Of a DNA stretch of 64,000 bases, positions 26,538-35,653 are shown one piece after another. The notes beneath the pieces are model-generated. The model did no database searches and was not told the DNA's origin. It saw only the letters and a list, made by a program, of their open reading frames with translations. Within the stretch, counting starts at the first letter, position 1. Every line of letters starts with the position of its first letter. A program made the position numbers and the translations under genes. Source of the stretch: Bacillota bacterium (GTDB lineage: Bacteria > Bacillota > Clostridia > Acetivibrionales > DSM-1351); assembly GCA_023439045.1 (NCBI GenBank), contig JAEXOY010000015.1, positions 1 to 64,000 of the forward strand. Direction: 5' to 3'.

Positions 26538-26566
26538 ATTATAGTTTACATAAATAAATGTATCAA
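26538..26566 (-). promoter_or_regulatory. Promoter of the NlpC/P60 gene
   Basis: On the minus strand TTGATA (26566-26561), 17-base spacer, TATAAT (26543-26538). The leader between here and 26411 contains small inverted repeats (for example GCCACCTCAGCGGC). I could not match it to the c-di-AMP riboswitch often found before such hydrolases. Confidence 0.7.
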
Positions 26567-26673
26567 GCTGTAATTTATGGTATAAAACTGGAAACCCAAG
26601 TGGCTGTGAGGATTAACAATTTTTGTATACAGCTTATTACAGTCATAAATGTTCATAAAAGCCAATATGATAA

Positions 26674-26741
26674 ACTATACCATCTAAAAGAAGGTTACTA
26701 TGAAAAAACTATACATCTAAAAAGAAGGTTACTATGAAAAA
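26674..26741 (+). repeat. 34-bp tandem duplication carrying ribosome binding site and start codon
   Basis: Two adjacent near-identical copies, 26674-26707 and 26708-26741, each contain AGAAGGTTACTATGAAAAA. The first ATG (26700) opens a six-codon ORF, MKKLYI-stop, ending at 26720; the second ATG (26734) is the start of spoVB. The result is a mini-ORF with the same initiation signals 13 bases before the next start. Confidence 0.85.
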
Positions 26742-28290
26742 GAAGACTTTTATTACCGGGGCATTAATATTAATACTTGCTGGTTTTATTTCAAGAATAA
26801 TCGGTTTTGTTTTTAGAATATATTTATCAAATTTGATTGGTGCAGAAGGAATAGGCTTATACCAGTTAGTAGTACCTGTTTATACACTTATAATACTTAC
26901 TCTTACTTCAGGAGTATCTGTCGCAGTATCAAAGATCATTGCGGAGCAGGTAGCGTTAGGCAATTTGATAAACATAAAGAGAATTACCCGAGTGTCTTTG
27001 GTTGTGGTTTATATGGCTGGAATAGGCATTTCATTGTTTATGTATATAAATATTGATTTTATAGTGAATTATGTTTTAAAGGATTCAAGAACATACTATT
27101 CAATATTATATATGATACCTTGTATACCTTTTGTAGCAGCGGCGTGTGCTATCAAGGGGTATTTTTATGGTATTCAGGAGGTTACTCCAACGGCGGTTTC
27201 TCAGGTTGTAGAACAATTGGTCAAAATAACAATAATAATGGCATTGGCTACTTTCTTTCTTGATGCAGGGCTTGGAGCAGCATGTGCGCTAGCCACTATT
27301 GGAACTGCTTTTGGAGAAATGTCTAATTTATTGGTACTGTCTGTTTATTATAAATATAAAAAATATCCACACATTCAACCAAAATCTAAGCAGGGATTAA
27401 TTCAAAAACGTCAGCTTGTCAAGAAAGTAATAAGCTTCTCTGTACCTATTTCTATAAATCGTTTTATTATTTCTGTTTTAGCCGCCATAGAAGTAATTCT
27501 TATTCCTCAAAGGTTACTTGCAGGAGGATTGGATTATATTCATTGTATGGAGGAGTTTGGAAAATTGACCGGAATGGCTATGCCATTAATAACCTTTCCA
27601 GCACTAGTGACTAATTCATTATCCACTACCCTTGTACCAGCTATAGCAGCGTCCATATCATTAAAAGACTATTATAAGGCAAATTTCAGAATATCAAAGT
27701 CAATTCAGATTACAATGGTTTTAGGCTTCATTTTTACTGCACTGTTCGCCTGCTACCCAAATGAGATTTGCGATTTAATTTACCCAAGACAGAATGTAGG
27801 AAACACTCTGCTTTTACTTTCATGGACCTGTGTACTGGCCTACTTACAGCAAATTCTAATGAGTACCCTTAATGGGCTGGGGAAGCAAGGTATGCTGCTG
27901 ACAAATTCACTTATCGGTTCTTCTATTAGGATACTGTGTGTATACTTTTTAATGCCTAAGTATGGCTTGGTATCCTACATAGCAGCTATGGTTTTTAGTA
28001 ACTTAATTGTTTGTATCTTAAATTTCTCAGTAGTAATGAGATGTACCGGAATGGCACTAGATATCCGCAGATGGCTGGTGCTCCCGGGCATAGTAACCGT
28101 TTTTATGATTTGGTCAGGTAAATATATATACAGTGCTCTTAACTTTATGGAGGTTTCTGCAGCCTTGCATACGCTATTGGCTGTAGCGGTATATATACTA
28201 GCTGGTTTAGGGCTTATGACGGTGGTGGGGGTAATTGACAAAAATGAAATAATGCAAATATTTGGAGTTAAGAGAAAAGGGCGCACTTAA
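26734..28290 (+). CDS. spoVB: Stage V sporulation protein B-like MOP/MATE flippase
   Basis: A 518-residue membrane protein with about 14 helices, of the polysaccharide/lipid II flippase group (SpoVB, MurJ relatives) in the MOP superfamily. Seen: GFISRIIGFVFRIYLSNLIG at the N-terminus, EGIGLYQLVVPVYTL, and paired hydrophobic helices throughout. In Bacillus SpoVB is needed for spore cortex formation. GAAGG precedes ATG 26734, lying inside the second copy of the leader duplication. Paralogues of this family are common in clostridia, so the exact spoVB role is likely but not certain. Confidence 0.88.
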   Translation: MKKKTFITGALILILAGFISRIIGFVFRIYLSNLIGAEGIGLYQLVVPVYTLIILTLTSGVSVAVSKIIAEQVALGNLINIKRITRVSLVVVYMAGIGISLFMYINIDFIVNYVLKDSRTYYSILYMIPCIPFVAAACAIKGYFYGIQEVTPTAVSQVVEQLVKITIIMALATFFLDAGLGAACALATIGTAFGEMSNLLVLSVYYKYKKYPHIQPKSKQGLIQKRQLVKKVISFSVPISINRFIISVLAAIEVILIPQRLLAGGLDYIHCMEEFGKLTGMAMPLITFPALVTNSLSTTLVPAIAASISLKDYYKANFRISKSIQITMVLGFIFTALFACYPNEICDLIYPRQNVGNTLLLLSWTCVLAYLQQILMSTLNGLGKQGMLLTNSLIGSSIRILCVYFLMPKYGLVSYIAAMVFSNLIVCILNFSVVMRCTGMALDIRRWLVLPGIVTVFMIWSGKYIYSALNFMEVSAALHTLLAVAVYILAGLGLMTVVGVIDKNEIMQIFGVKRKGRT

Positions 28291-28307
28291 AGTGCAATAA
28301 AGAACCA

Positions 28308-28349
28308 AAAATAAACGTCAGACCGTAAAAGTAGTCTGACGTTTATTTT
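28308..28349. terminator. Bidirectional terminator between spoVB and the purine permease
   Basis: AAAATAAACGTCAGAC (28308-28323) pairs perfectly with GTCTGACGTTTATTTT (28334-28349); A/T tails suit both strands. Confidence 0.9.
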
Positions 28350-28379
28350 ACTATATTGTGCAAATATTTATATCGTACT

Positions 28380-29849
28380 TTAGAAGTTCATAACACCACT
28401 GATTACATAATTAATTATGAACAGAGCAGTTACAATATACATGATTGGGTGAACTTCCTTTGCCTTGCCCTTGCATATCTTCATGATAACATAGAATATG
28501 AAACCAACAGCAATACCTGTTGAAATGCTATATGCCAATGCCATTAAGGCTGTAGTAAAGAACGCTGGAAGAGCTTCAGTAAAGTCATCCCATTTAATCT
28601 TTGAGAATGAACCCATCATTAGAATACCTACAATTATAAGTGCAGGAGCAGTAGCTGCAGACGGAATAACACCTGCAACTGGTGCAAATACTAAGCATAG
28701 TGCAAATAGCAATGCAGTAAATACAGAAGTAAGACCTGTTTTTCCACCTGCGCCTATTCCTGATGCGCTTTCAACGTAAGTAGTGGTATTGGAAGTACCG
28801 AGTAAAGCACCGATTGAAGTCGCAGTAGCATCTGCAAACAGAGCCTTGTCCATCTTTGACTTAAAGCCCTTGCCTGAGAATAACTCTTGCTCGTCTTTGT
28901 TACTAAAAATACCACTCTTACGGCCGGTACCTATAAAGGTTCCTATTGTATCAAAGGTATCAGATAAGCTAAATGCAAGGATTGTAATAAGAACCAGACC
29001 TATCTTTGCAGGATCTGCAAAAAGTCCAGCAAAATCAAGCTTAAATGCTGTATCTGCAATATCTGTAACGCTATATGGAGTAGAAGAGTCTAGGCTTGTT
29101 ACACCCATAGGTATACCTATTAATGTAGTTGAAATAATACCTATCAGTATTGATCCCTTAACATTGAGCAGCATTAATACTGTTGTAATAACCAGTCCGA
29201 TTAATGCTAGCTGAGCTACAGGATTAGTAAAGTTAACTATTGCAGGAACAACGGTTGAGCCAGTAGCTACTGTTGTAATATCTGTTGCTGTTTGAACAGA
29301 ATCACTTATCTTTGTAGCTGTTTCTGGGTTTAAACCAATTATTGAGATTGGAGCCCAAGGTTTTGCTTCAGATGTAAATTTGATAAATTCGGCACTTTTA
29401 AAGCCTATGTATGCTATAAAAAGTCCTATACCTCCGCCAATTGCATGTTGAAGTGATTCAGGTATTGCCTTGATTATCATCTTTCTAACCTGAGTAACAG
29501 TAATCAAGATATTTATCAGACCGCAGATAAATACCATTGCCAAAGCTTGTTGCCAGGTATATCCCAGTCCAAAGCATACGGTAAATGTGAAAAATGCGTT
29601 TAGACCCATACCAGGTGCTTGCGCGTATGGAACATTTGCAAATAGACCCATTATCAATGTTCCGATAATAGCAGCAAGGATAGTAGCCACATATACGCCA
29701 CCCTTTGGTATGCCTGTAGCACCCAAAATAGTAGGGTTGACAAATATAATGTAGGCCATGGTAAAGAAAGTTGTCATACCGGCTATAAACTCGGTTTTAA
29801 CATTTGTTCCGCTCTCAGTGAGCTTAAACTGCTTTTCAAGTAGCTTCAT
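28380..29849 (-). CDS. Purine permease of the AzgA-type NCS2 family
   Basis: A 489-residue membrane protein with about 12-14 helices, likely importing adenine, guanine or hypoxanthine with protons. Characteristic stretches are EFIAGMTTFFTMAYIIFVNP, APGMGLNAFFTFTVCFG, PESLQHAIGGGIGLFIAY and FSLSDTFDTIGTFIGTG, which fit the PbuG/PbuO/AzgA subgroup. AGGAGG lies about 8 bases before ATG 29849. No purine-biosynthesis neighbour is present. The leader has an inverted repeat (29881-29949) but I do not recognise a purine riboswitch core in it. Confidence 0.93.
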   Translation of the reverse strand: MKLLEKQFKLTESGTNVKTEFIAGMTTFFTMAYIIFVNPTILGATGIPKGGVYVATILAAIIGTLIMGLFANVPYAQAPGMGLNAFFTFTVCFGLGYTWQQALAMVFICGLINILITVTQVRKMIIKAIPESLQHAIGGGIGLFIAYIGFKSAEFIKFTSEAKPWAPISIIGLNPETATKISDSVQTATDITTVATGSTVVPAIVNFTNPVAQLALIGLVITTVLMLLNVKGSILIGIISTTLIGIPMGVTSLDSSTPYSVTDIADTAFKLDFAGLFADPAKIGLVLITILAFSLSDTFDTIGTFIGTGRKSGIFSNKDEQELFSGKGFKSKMDKALFADATATSIGALLGTSNTTTYVESASGIGAGGKTGLTSVFTALLFALCLVFAPVAGVIPSAATAPALIIVGILMMGSFSKIKWDDFTEALPAFFTTALMALAYSISTGIAVGFIFYVIMKICKGKAKEVHPIMYIVTALFIINYVISGVMNF

Positions 29850-29880
29850 TGCTCTCCTCCTGTTGTTTCACTCATTATTA

Positions 29881-30019
29881 ATACCATATATTCATAAGAT
29901 CACACAGCTTATTGTGGTTCACGGTGTAAAATAATAGCATATATGGTATACAATGGCGAAAAAATAGATTATAATAATAAATTCCAACGTTATTTTATCA
30001 CATTTGGAATCATTATCAA
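29881..30019 (-). promoter_or_regulatory. Promoter and structured leader of the purine permease
   Basis: On the minus strand TTGATA (30019-30014), 16-base spacer, TAAAAT (29997-29992). ATTCCAA (29981-29987) and TTGGAAT (30004-30010) flank the -10 as an inverted repeat. Downstream, ATACCATATAT (29881-29891) pairs with ATATATGGTAT (29939-29949), enclosing a 47-base loop with an inner CACA/TGTG stem and ending about 30 bases before the start codon. Layout suggests a regulated leader; identity unknown. Confidence 0.5.
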
Positions 30020-30063
30020 GTGTATAATAAACAAAAAGACAAAAAAGTAACAAACAAATGAAA

Positions 30064-30090
30064 TGGCAGACTACTATAAGCAATCTGCCA
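30064..30090 (-). terminator. Hairpin after the O-antigen-ligase-like gene
   Basis: TGGCAGA (30064-30070) pairs with TCTGCCA (30084-30090), loop 13, followed on the minus strand by a T-rich stretch. Probable end of the polysaccharide operon. Confidence 0.6.
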
Positions 30091-30133
30091 AAAATTATAT
30101 CAATATTTTATTTTACTAGAGCCCCGCTGTCTG

Positions 30134-31507
30134 TTAATCTATGCTGAGTGTTTCCTTTTCCGCCTTTATTCTTGGTAGGGTAAAGCCTAGGAAAACAACA
30201 GCGGCAGCTAATATCCAAAAATAAGCAACCATCATAGGCACTTCAAAAACATTTTCTACAAAGTTAGGTACAATCACTCCAACCATACCAGCAAGTATAC
30301 CCTGTGCCATACTGGTACTTTCACTTGTTAGTGCTCTTTTTACTGAACGAGCGCCCCAAGCCAGAGCATTATAAATTAAAATGACAAACGCTGTAAGTCC
30401 TACAAGACCCATCTCAGCGGCAACCTTTATAAAATAGCTGTCTACGTAGAAGGCATCAGGAATCTTGAAATTCTGGGCAACTGCACCACCAAATTGTCCA
30501 AGTCCTACGCCGAAAAATGGATGCTCGCTTATCAATTGGAATGCAGTAGTATATCGTAACACTCTACCGCCTTTAGCACTGCTGATCCAATAGTCCGGAC
30601 TTAACAAATAATCCATACGATGTCCAATAGTAGGAACTAAAAAGTATGCTGCAAGTATCGCTACTATAAGGAGGCCTATAAGCCTTTTATCCTTCATCCA
30701 GAAATAAACCGCCATTGCTGCAACGAAACCAATCCATGCAGACCTAGATGAAGTAAATATAAGGGTTGCACTCATTGCCAGTGTGATACCAATAAAAATT
30801 ACTTTCTTGAAAACCTTTTTTTCACTGAATACAAAGGATATCGCTATAGGTATTAGTAAAACCATTAGAGCTCCGAGAATATTCGGACTTCCAATGATTG
30901 AGAATACCCTTGTAGATATTCCTGTTTCAAGTCTGTCCACCCAATAAGTAGGCATTTCGGCCTTTGTGACATATTGATAAATACCGTGCAGCCCAAGGCC
31001 TCCACCTATAAAAACCATAATGTATAATAGATATCTTACAGTTTTTTCTGAACGTATCAACTGTGCTGCTATAAAGTACCATAACATCTGCTGAACTACC
31101 TGCCTTAACCCGGCAATACCAATATTAATTAGTGGAGACTTAATAAGAAACAGACATATAGATACTATTATGAAAAATACCAAAGGAATATCAAGTGGGG
31201 TGTACCTGTAGCTTGGTTCCTTTCTGTGCATGAACCATTTGTATAGAAATAAACAGAGGGCGAATATTAATAACAGCTCGTCCCAATAGCTAGCAAGCAG
31301 TGCACTGTTAATAATATACCTCAGAATATAATCAATTAGTACGTAGCCCCCAATTACATAAACAAACAATGAATAATCCAAAAGCATCGCAAGTGTAAAA
31401 ATAAGTACGGCTGCGAATCCAACTACTAAAACTGGAGGAAAAAAAGCTGCACCAATTCCTACCAGTAGTCCTAATATAATTATTAAACCCACATTTTTTT
31501 TGTTCAC
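30134..31507 (-). CDS. O-antigen ligase/polymerase-like membrane protein
   Basis: A 457-residue protein with about 12 membrane helices and a larger outside loop near 270-330 containing HPFFGVGLGQFG, the usual motif of the O-antigen ligase (Wzy_C) family. In Gram-positive bacteria such proteins polymerise or attach surface polysaccharide repeat units. The start is GTG 31507 with a weak GGTGA before it; it lies 15 bases after the stop of the upstream gene, implying coupling. Last gene of the operon that starts at 35336. Confidence 0.85.
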   Translation of the reverse strand: MNKKNVGLIIILGLLVGIGAAFFPPVLVVGFAAVLIFTLAMLLDYSLFVYVIGGYVLIDYILRYIINSALLASYWDELLLIFALCLFLYKWFMHRKEPSYRYTPLDIPLVFFIIVSICLFLIKSPLINIGIAGLRQVVQQMLWYFIAAQLIRSEKTVRYLLYIMVFIGGGLGLHGIYQYVTKAEMPTYWVDRLETGISTRVFSIIGSPNILGALMVLLIPIAISFVFSEKKVFKKVIFIGITLAMSATLIFTSSRSAWIGFVAAMAVYFWMKDKRLIGLLIVAILAAYFLVPTIGHRMDYLLSPDYWISSAKGGRVLRYTTAFQLISEHPFFGVGLGQFGGAVAQNFKIPDAFYVDSYFIKVAAEMGLVGLTAFVILIYNALAWGARSVKRALTSESTSMAQGILAGMVGVIVPNFVENVFEVPMMVAYFWILAAAVVFLGFTLPRIKAEKETLSID

Positions 31508-31522
31508 TCATTCACCAACTTT

Positions 31523-32077
31523 TTAATCAAAAATATATAGTACAAATCTCCAAACAAGGCTCCCTGAGAACCACTCTTTCCAACGAGCATTACCCGGAAG
31601 AAGTATAAGTGATACCATAATACCTATCATACATAGAAGTATGTTCACAGTATATAAACGCCCAAAAACAAGTAATGTTAGTCCATAACCTAGGCTTCCA
31701 AACAGCAATAGTAATGCTATGGACAGTAGATTATTTCCTGAAAAAAATGAGCCTTTAATAAAATCAATTACGCAACTCGATGAAAAACAACGTTGCCCAA
31801 AAGAATATATTTTGTCAAACATTCTATCAAAGAAATCATATACTACTGAACAAAACTTATAAAATTTTGAATGCGGCATGCTTGTATCTCTTGCAAGAAA
31901 TCTCATGATAAATCTGTTTATGCTACTATTTTTGCACCATGATAGTATTAGCTCAAATGCTTTTGCAGTAAATGAGTTTCTGTAAAGCCTAAGAATATAT
32001 CTGATACATATAAATATTATGCTTGAATCAGTAAATCTCTCAATAAAGTTTACATTTGAATCTGCTAATTTCCCCAT
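31523..32077 (-). CDS. Unknown membrane protein of the polysaccharide operon
   Basis: A 184-residue protein: a basic, amphipathic N-terminal 110 residues rich in Phe, Arg and Cys, then two or three helices near 115-175 (LLSIALLLLFGSLGYGL, VNILLCMIGIMVSLILL). CAGGTGATT precedes ATG 32077. It lies 30 bases after the DUF4330 gene and 15 before the ligase-like gene. I recognise no family; a role in assembly or export of the polysaccharide is a guess from context. Confidence 0.7.
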   Translation of the reverse strand: MGKLADSNVNFIERFTDSSIIFICIRYILRLYRNSFTAKAFELILSWCKNSSINRFIMRFLARDTSMPHSKFYKFCSVVYDFFDRMFDKIYSFGQRCFSSSCVIDFIKGSFFSGNNLLSIALLLLFGSLGYGLTLLVFGRLYTVNILLCMIGIMVSLILLPGNARWKEWFSGSLVWRFVLYIFD

Positions 32078-32107
32078 ATAATCACCTGCTCTTATTAATT
32101 ATTTATA

Positions 32108-32599
32108 TTATTTTTCAAGAGTAAGAGAGTCTACAGTTCCATCAATTTCTAACTTTTGGGTCTTGAGAGTAAACTTCTTTCCGATGGCTAATTCTTGCGT
32201 TCCAACCTTTAGAATAGGGTCATTTGCATTGACCTTTGCATTTATAGTAATATATACGTCCTTTAGCGTTGGATGAACAGAAATCACAGATTTACCATCA
32301 GCTGTTTGAGCAGAAAGCTCACCAGGTTGGGATACAATGTTTTCAATATAAGCGTTAACAAAACTTGTTCCATAAACCAATTGGTCGCCTGGCTTTAAGG
32401 CTGAAATGTATTTTTCGGGTTTAACTGCTAACTTAACTACAAATGTAGCCTTACCTTCTGCATTTGGAGATACGGCTACCTTCGGGCCAATGGCCTTATA
32501 GCCTACAGCACCGATAAGCGCTACAATCAAAAGAAGTACCACTAAATCCACAATGTTAACTTTTCCAAATAATTTTCCTTTTTCATCAATTAACTTCAT
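32108..32599 (-). CDS. DUF4330-type membrane-anchored protein
   Basis: A 163-residue protein with one N-terminal helix (about 17-36, LVVLLLIVALIGAVGYKAIG) and an outside beta-rich domain. The beginning MKLIDEKGKLFGKVNIVDL is the hallmark of DUF4330, often found next to surface glycan genes in Firmicutes and cyanobacteria. Function unknown. AGGAGG lies about 9 bases before ATG 32599. Third gene of the operon. Confidence 0.8.
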   Translation of the reverse strand: MKLIDEKGKLFGKVNIVDLVVLLLIVALIGAVGYKAIGPKVAVSPNAEGKATFVVKLAVKPEKYISALKPGDQLVYGTSFVNAYIENIVSQPGELSAQTADGKSVISVHPTLKDVYITINAKVNANDPILKVGTQELAIGKKFTLKTQKLEIDGTVDSLTLEK

Positions 32600-32707
32600 A
32601 AAATAAATATCCTCCTAATGCTTTTATTTATAACTTAAATATACTTTTTATTTTAGTTTACAACATATAGTTGAGGCTTTAAATTTTCTATTCAATATAA
32701 GCTTACC

Positions 32708-33961
32708 CTATATTTTATTATTTATTGCCTTATCCAATATGCTAGCAAGTGCTTTGGTCAGTTCTCGTCTTTCAAACTTTGAAACCTGCTCATAATCGGG
32801 AGTTAGTATAGTTTTTCCTTCTTTCCAGCCCTTAAACAACTTTACTAGATTTTCCTTGGTTGTTTCAATATCATCATAATCCGACACCAAGCCTGTACCA
32901 GTATTCGAAACGAGCTGTGCAGCTGCACCTTTACCTGGAATGGTTGCTAATATTGGTCTCCTGGTATTCATATATTCGAATACTTTCCCGGTATAGAATG
33001 CTTCTGCACCAGGGCCAGAGGGTTCAATAAGCAGTAGTGCATCAGATTTCATAAGCTCCTTTAGTGATTCCTTATGCTTCATATACGGCAGCAGTGCTAC
33101 CATGTCTGATACCCCATAGCTATCAATAGTAGCCTGAAGTACTTCCTTTTTGTAATTCCCAATAAGCTGTACTTTAATGCTTTTTCTATCAATATTGCCT
33201 GATTCCACAGCGGCTTTAAGCGCTGCAAAGAAATTATCAGGTTTTCTTCTTCCATATAAAAGACCAGTATACGTTAAAGTAAAAACACTATTTTTAGGGA
33301 TAATATCCTTAATCTCTGTAAAATCTTCTTGATCATAACCATTCGGGATAACAGAAAATTTATTTTTTGTATCAGGGTTGTCCCTCAAGAAGTTTGCAAG
33401 CATAACAGGTGTATTTGTAATCAGCTGGTCAGCAGCAGCAAGAACTGCCATCTCTTCTTTTCTTTCAAGCCTTGCTCGGTAGCCCTTTCGAACATGATAG
33501 GGGTTATTGGTCCATTCATCTCTAAAATCACAGATTAGAGGAATTTGTGGAAACTTCTTTTTCAAATACAATCCTAATAAGTGGTCGCTATAAGGTGCGG
33601 AGGTTGTGTAAATAGCGTCAATATGATTGTTTTTTAGATATTCAACGGCCTGTCTTTTTGCCATCATAGCCCAAACTCTCTCTCCATCAGGAATTAAGAG
33701 TCTTTTAATTATTTTTCCGCCATAGCTAAATATAGAAGGCCACTCAGCAAAGTCACAGGATCTTGTCCTAATAACCTCAATACCTTCTGGTATATCAGAT
33801 AAAAGGGTTTCATCCTTTAAAGTTGCTTTTTCTGCTGAACGAGTCAATACGACAGGCTCATAACCAAAGCCTCTTAAAAATTTCACAAATTTTACTGTAC
33901 GTTGCACCCCAGATCCCCCTATGGGAGGGAATTGATGAGCAATCATTAGTACTTTTTTCAT
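32708..33961 (-). CDS. Glycosyltransferase family 4-like protein
   Basis: A 417-residue GT-B-fold enzyme that likely adds a sugar to a lipid-linked glycan at the membrane. N-terminal domain with HQFPPIGGSGVQRTVKFVKF; C-terminal donor domain with FTLTYTGLLYGRRKPDNFF and the E-x7-E-like region GPGAEAFYTGKVFEYMNTRRP. AAAGGA six bases upstream supports ATG 33961 rather than the TTG at 33976. It follows the UDP-sugar dehydrogenase gene by 100 bases. Donor and acceptor unknown. Confidence 0.85.
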   Translation of the reverse strand: MKKVLMIAHQFPPIGGSGVQRTVKFVKFLRGFGYEPVVLTRSAEKATLKDETLLSDIPEGIEVIRTRSCDFAEWPSIFSYGGKIIKRLLIPDGERVWAMMAKRQAVEYLKNNHIDAIYTTSAPYSDHLLGLYLKKKFPQIPLICDFRDEWTNNPYHVRKGYRARLERKEEMAVLAAADQLITNTPVMLANFLRDNPDTKNKFSVIPNGYDQEDFTEIKDIIPKNSVFTLTYTGLLYGRRKPDNFFAALKAAVESGNIDRKSIKVQLIGNYKKEVLQATIDSYGVSDMVALLPYMKHKESLKELMKSDALLLIEPSGPGAEAFYTGKVFEYMNTRRPILATIPGKGAAAQLVSNTGTGLVSDYDDIETTKENLVKLFKGWKEGKTILTPDYEQVSKFERRELTKALASILDKAINNKI

Positions 33962-34061
33962 AAGTATTCCTTTCAATAATAATTGTAGGTAAGCATTATA
34001 CCATAAACAAGATATAGGGTTAGAGGATATTGCCCTAACCCTAATTTTGTCACTATATTAT

Positions 34062-35336
34062 TTATGCACCTAACAGATAACTGTTAAAGCCAGCGGCTTC
34101 AAGTATTGACCTGTCAAGGAAATTCCTCGTGTCCAATATATTAGGTTGAGCCATCATTGGAGCGAGCTTTGAAAAGTCAATTTTAGAAAACTCATCGTGA
34201 TTAACTCCTAATATGATTAGGTGAGCGTCTGAAACAGCTTTTTCAAGGCTCTTAACCAACAGAGGGCTTCCAGACACATGTGGATCATAGATACAAACAT
34301 CAAACTCCGGATTTTCCTTGTAGATATCAACAAGATCCATTATTGGACTTTCTCTCATGTCATCAATATTAGGCTTGTAGGTTGCACCTAAAATAACAAC
34401 CTTCTTTTTACCTTCAATATCTTTTAGAATACTTTGGCTTCTATCAAATACATGGTGAGGCATACTGTCATTAGTCTCGCGGCTTAGCTTGATAATCTTT
34501 GCCAATTCCGGCTGCTTTTCAACAATAAACCATGGGTCTACAGCAAGACAGTGACCACCTACTCCAGGACCTGGCTGATGTAGATTAACTCTTGGGTGCT
34601 TATTTGAGTATTTTATAACATCCCATGCATTTATCCCCATTGTTTCACATAGCTTGGCCAATTCATTTGCAAGTGCAATATTAACATCTCTGAAGGTGTT
34701 TTCCATGAGCTTGCACATTTCTGCAGTAGTAGCATTAGTAAGGTAAATCTCACCTTTTACAAAAGTTTTGTATAGATCCCTAACTGCTTCACATGATGCC
34801 TGGTTTATACCACCAACAATCCTGTTGTTCTCAACTAGCTCTATCAAAATCCTTCCAGGTAATACACGCTCTGGGGAGTGTGCAACCAATAACTGTGTTC
34901 CTATTTCAAGACCTGAACTTTCTAGTATAGGAATCATTAGATCTTCAACAGTCTTTGGTGGAGAAGTTGATTCCAAAATAACTACATTACCCTCACGAAG
35001 ATAAGGTACAATGGATTCAGTAGCAAGTCTTACGTAGCTCATGTCAGCTGTTTTATCCTTGTTGATAGGTGTGGGAACAGCTATGATAAAAACATCTGCC
35101 TCTTCGGGGGATGTTTGAGCTCTCAGATTACCAGAAGTAACAGCAGCTTGGACCATAATGTCCAGATATGGTTCTTCAATTATTATTTTCCCTTGATTGA
35201 GGGAATCAACAACTTCCTTCTTTACATCTACACCTACAATTGTATGCCCATGAGTAGCGAACATCGCAGCTGTTGGCAGGCCAATATATCCTAAGCCTAT
35301 AATACATATTTTTTTACGAGTATTAATAAAAATCAC
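34062..35336 (-). CDS. UDP-sugar dehydrogenase, WecC-like (UDP-ManNAc to UDP-ManNAcA)
   Basis: Oxidises a UDP-sugar at C6 with two NAD+. NAD-binding IIGLGYIGLPTAAMFA at the N-terminus, central domain, and catalytic Cys in GPGVGGHCLAVDPWF; the HCLAVDPWF form and PERVLPGR fit UDP-N-acetyl-D-mannosamine dehydrogenases rather than UDP-glucose dehydrogenase. About 420 residues is normal. The start is unclear: GTG 35336 overlaps the GGAAGTGA Shine-Dalgarno-like sequence, whereas that sequence is best placed for an ATT at about 35325. No UDP-GlcNAc 2-epimerase lies in this window. First gene of the minus-strand operon. Confidence 0.88.
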   Translation of the reverse strand: MIFINTRKKICIIGLGYIGLPTAAMFATHGHTIVGVDVKKEVVDSLNQGKIIIEEPYLDIMVQAAVTSGNLRAQTSPEEADVFIIAVPTPINKDKTADMSYVRLATESIVPYLREGNVVILESTSPPKTVEDLMIPILESSGLEIGTQLLVAHSPERVLPGRILIELVENNRIVGGINQASCEAVRDLYKTFVKGEIYLTNATTAEMCKLMENTFRDVNIALANELAKLCETMGINAWDVIKYSNKHPRVNLHQPGPGVGGHCLAVDPWFIVEKQPELAKIIKLSRETNDSMPHHVFDRSQSILKDIEGKKKVVILGATYKPNIDDMRESPIMDLVDIYKENPEFDVCIYDPHVSGSPLLVKSLEKAVSDAHLIILGVNHDEFSKIDFSKLAPMMAQPNILDTRNFLDRSILEAAGFNSYLLGA

Positions 35337-35380
35337 TTCCCTAATATTTAATTAGTTTTGCCATTATTTACACAAGTTCT

Positions 35381-35409
35381 AGTTTATCATTTTGATTTTT
35401 TAATGTCAA
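35381..35409 (-). promoter_or_regulatory. Promoter of the polysaccharide operon
   Basis: On the minus strand TTGACA (35409-35404), 17-base spacer, TAAACT (35386-35381), about 45 bases before the dehydrogenase start. The remaining 35410-35653 stretch holds no gene that I can support. Confidence 0.7.
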
Positions 35410-35653
35410 TTTGCTCGAATTATGCCGATATACATTTTATATGATATAATTAAATGTAAAAAAATATAAATGACTTTATCTATTTTGCACAAAAATTAAT
35501 ATATATATCAGTAGGTAGGAAATTTTAGTGTGAAGTAAAGCAAAAACTGTAAGAGGTAACCTTAGATAGATAGTGAATATTGTAAGGCAGTAAAATATTT
35601 AGGTAATAAGTAATAGTAACATAGCAAATTTTAAGCTGTTTGGGGGATATATT

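Noticed and set aside
29850..29949. Classical purine riboswitch
   Set aside because: The outer stem and size are similar, but the conserved junction and loop sequences are not recognisable.
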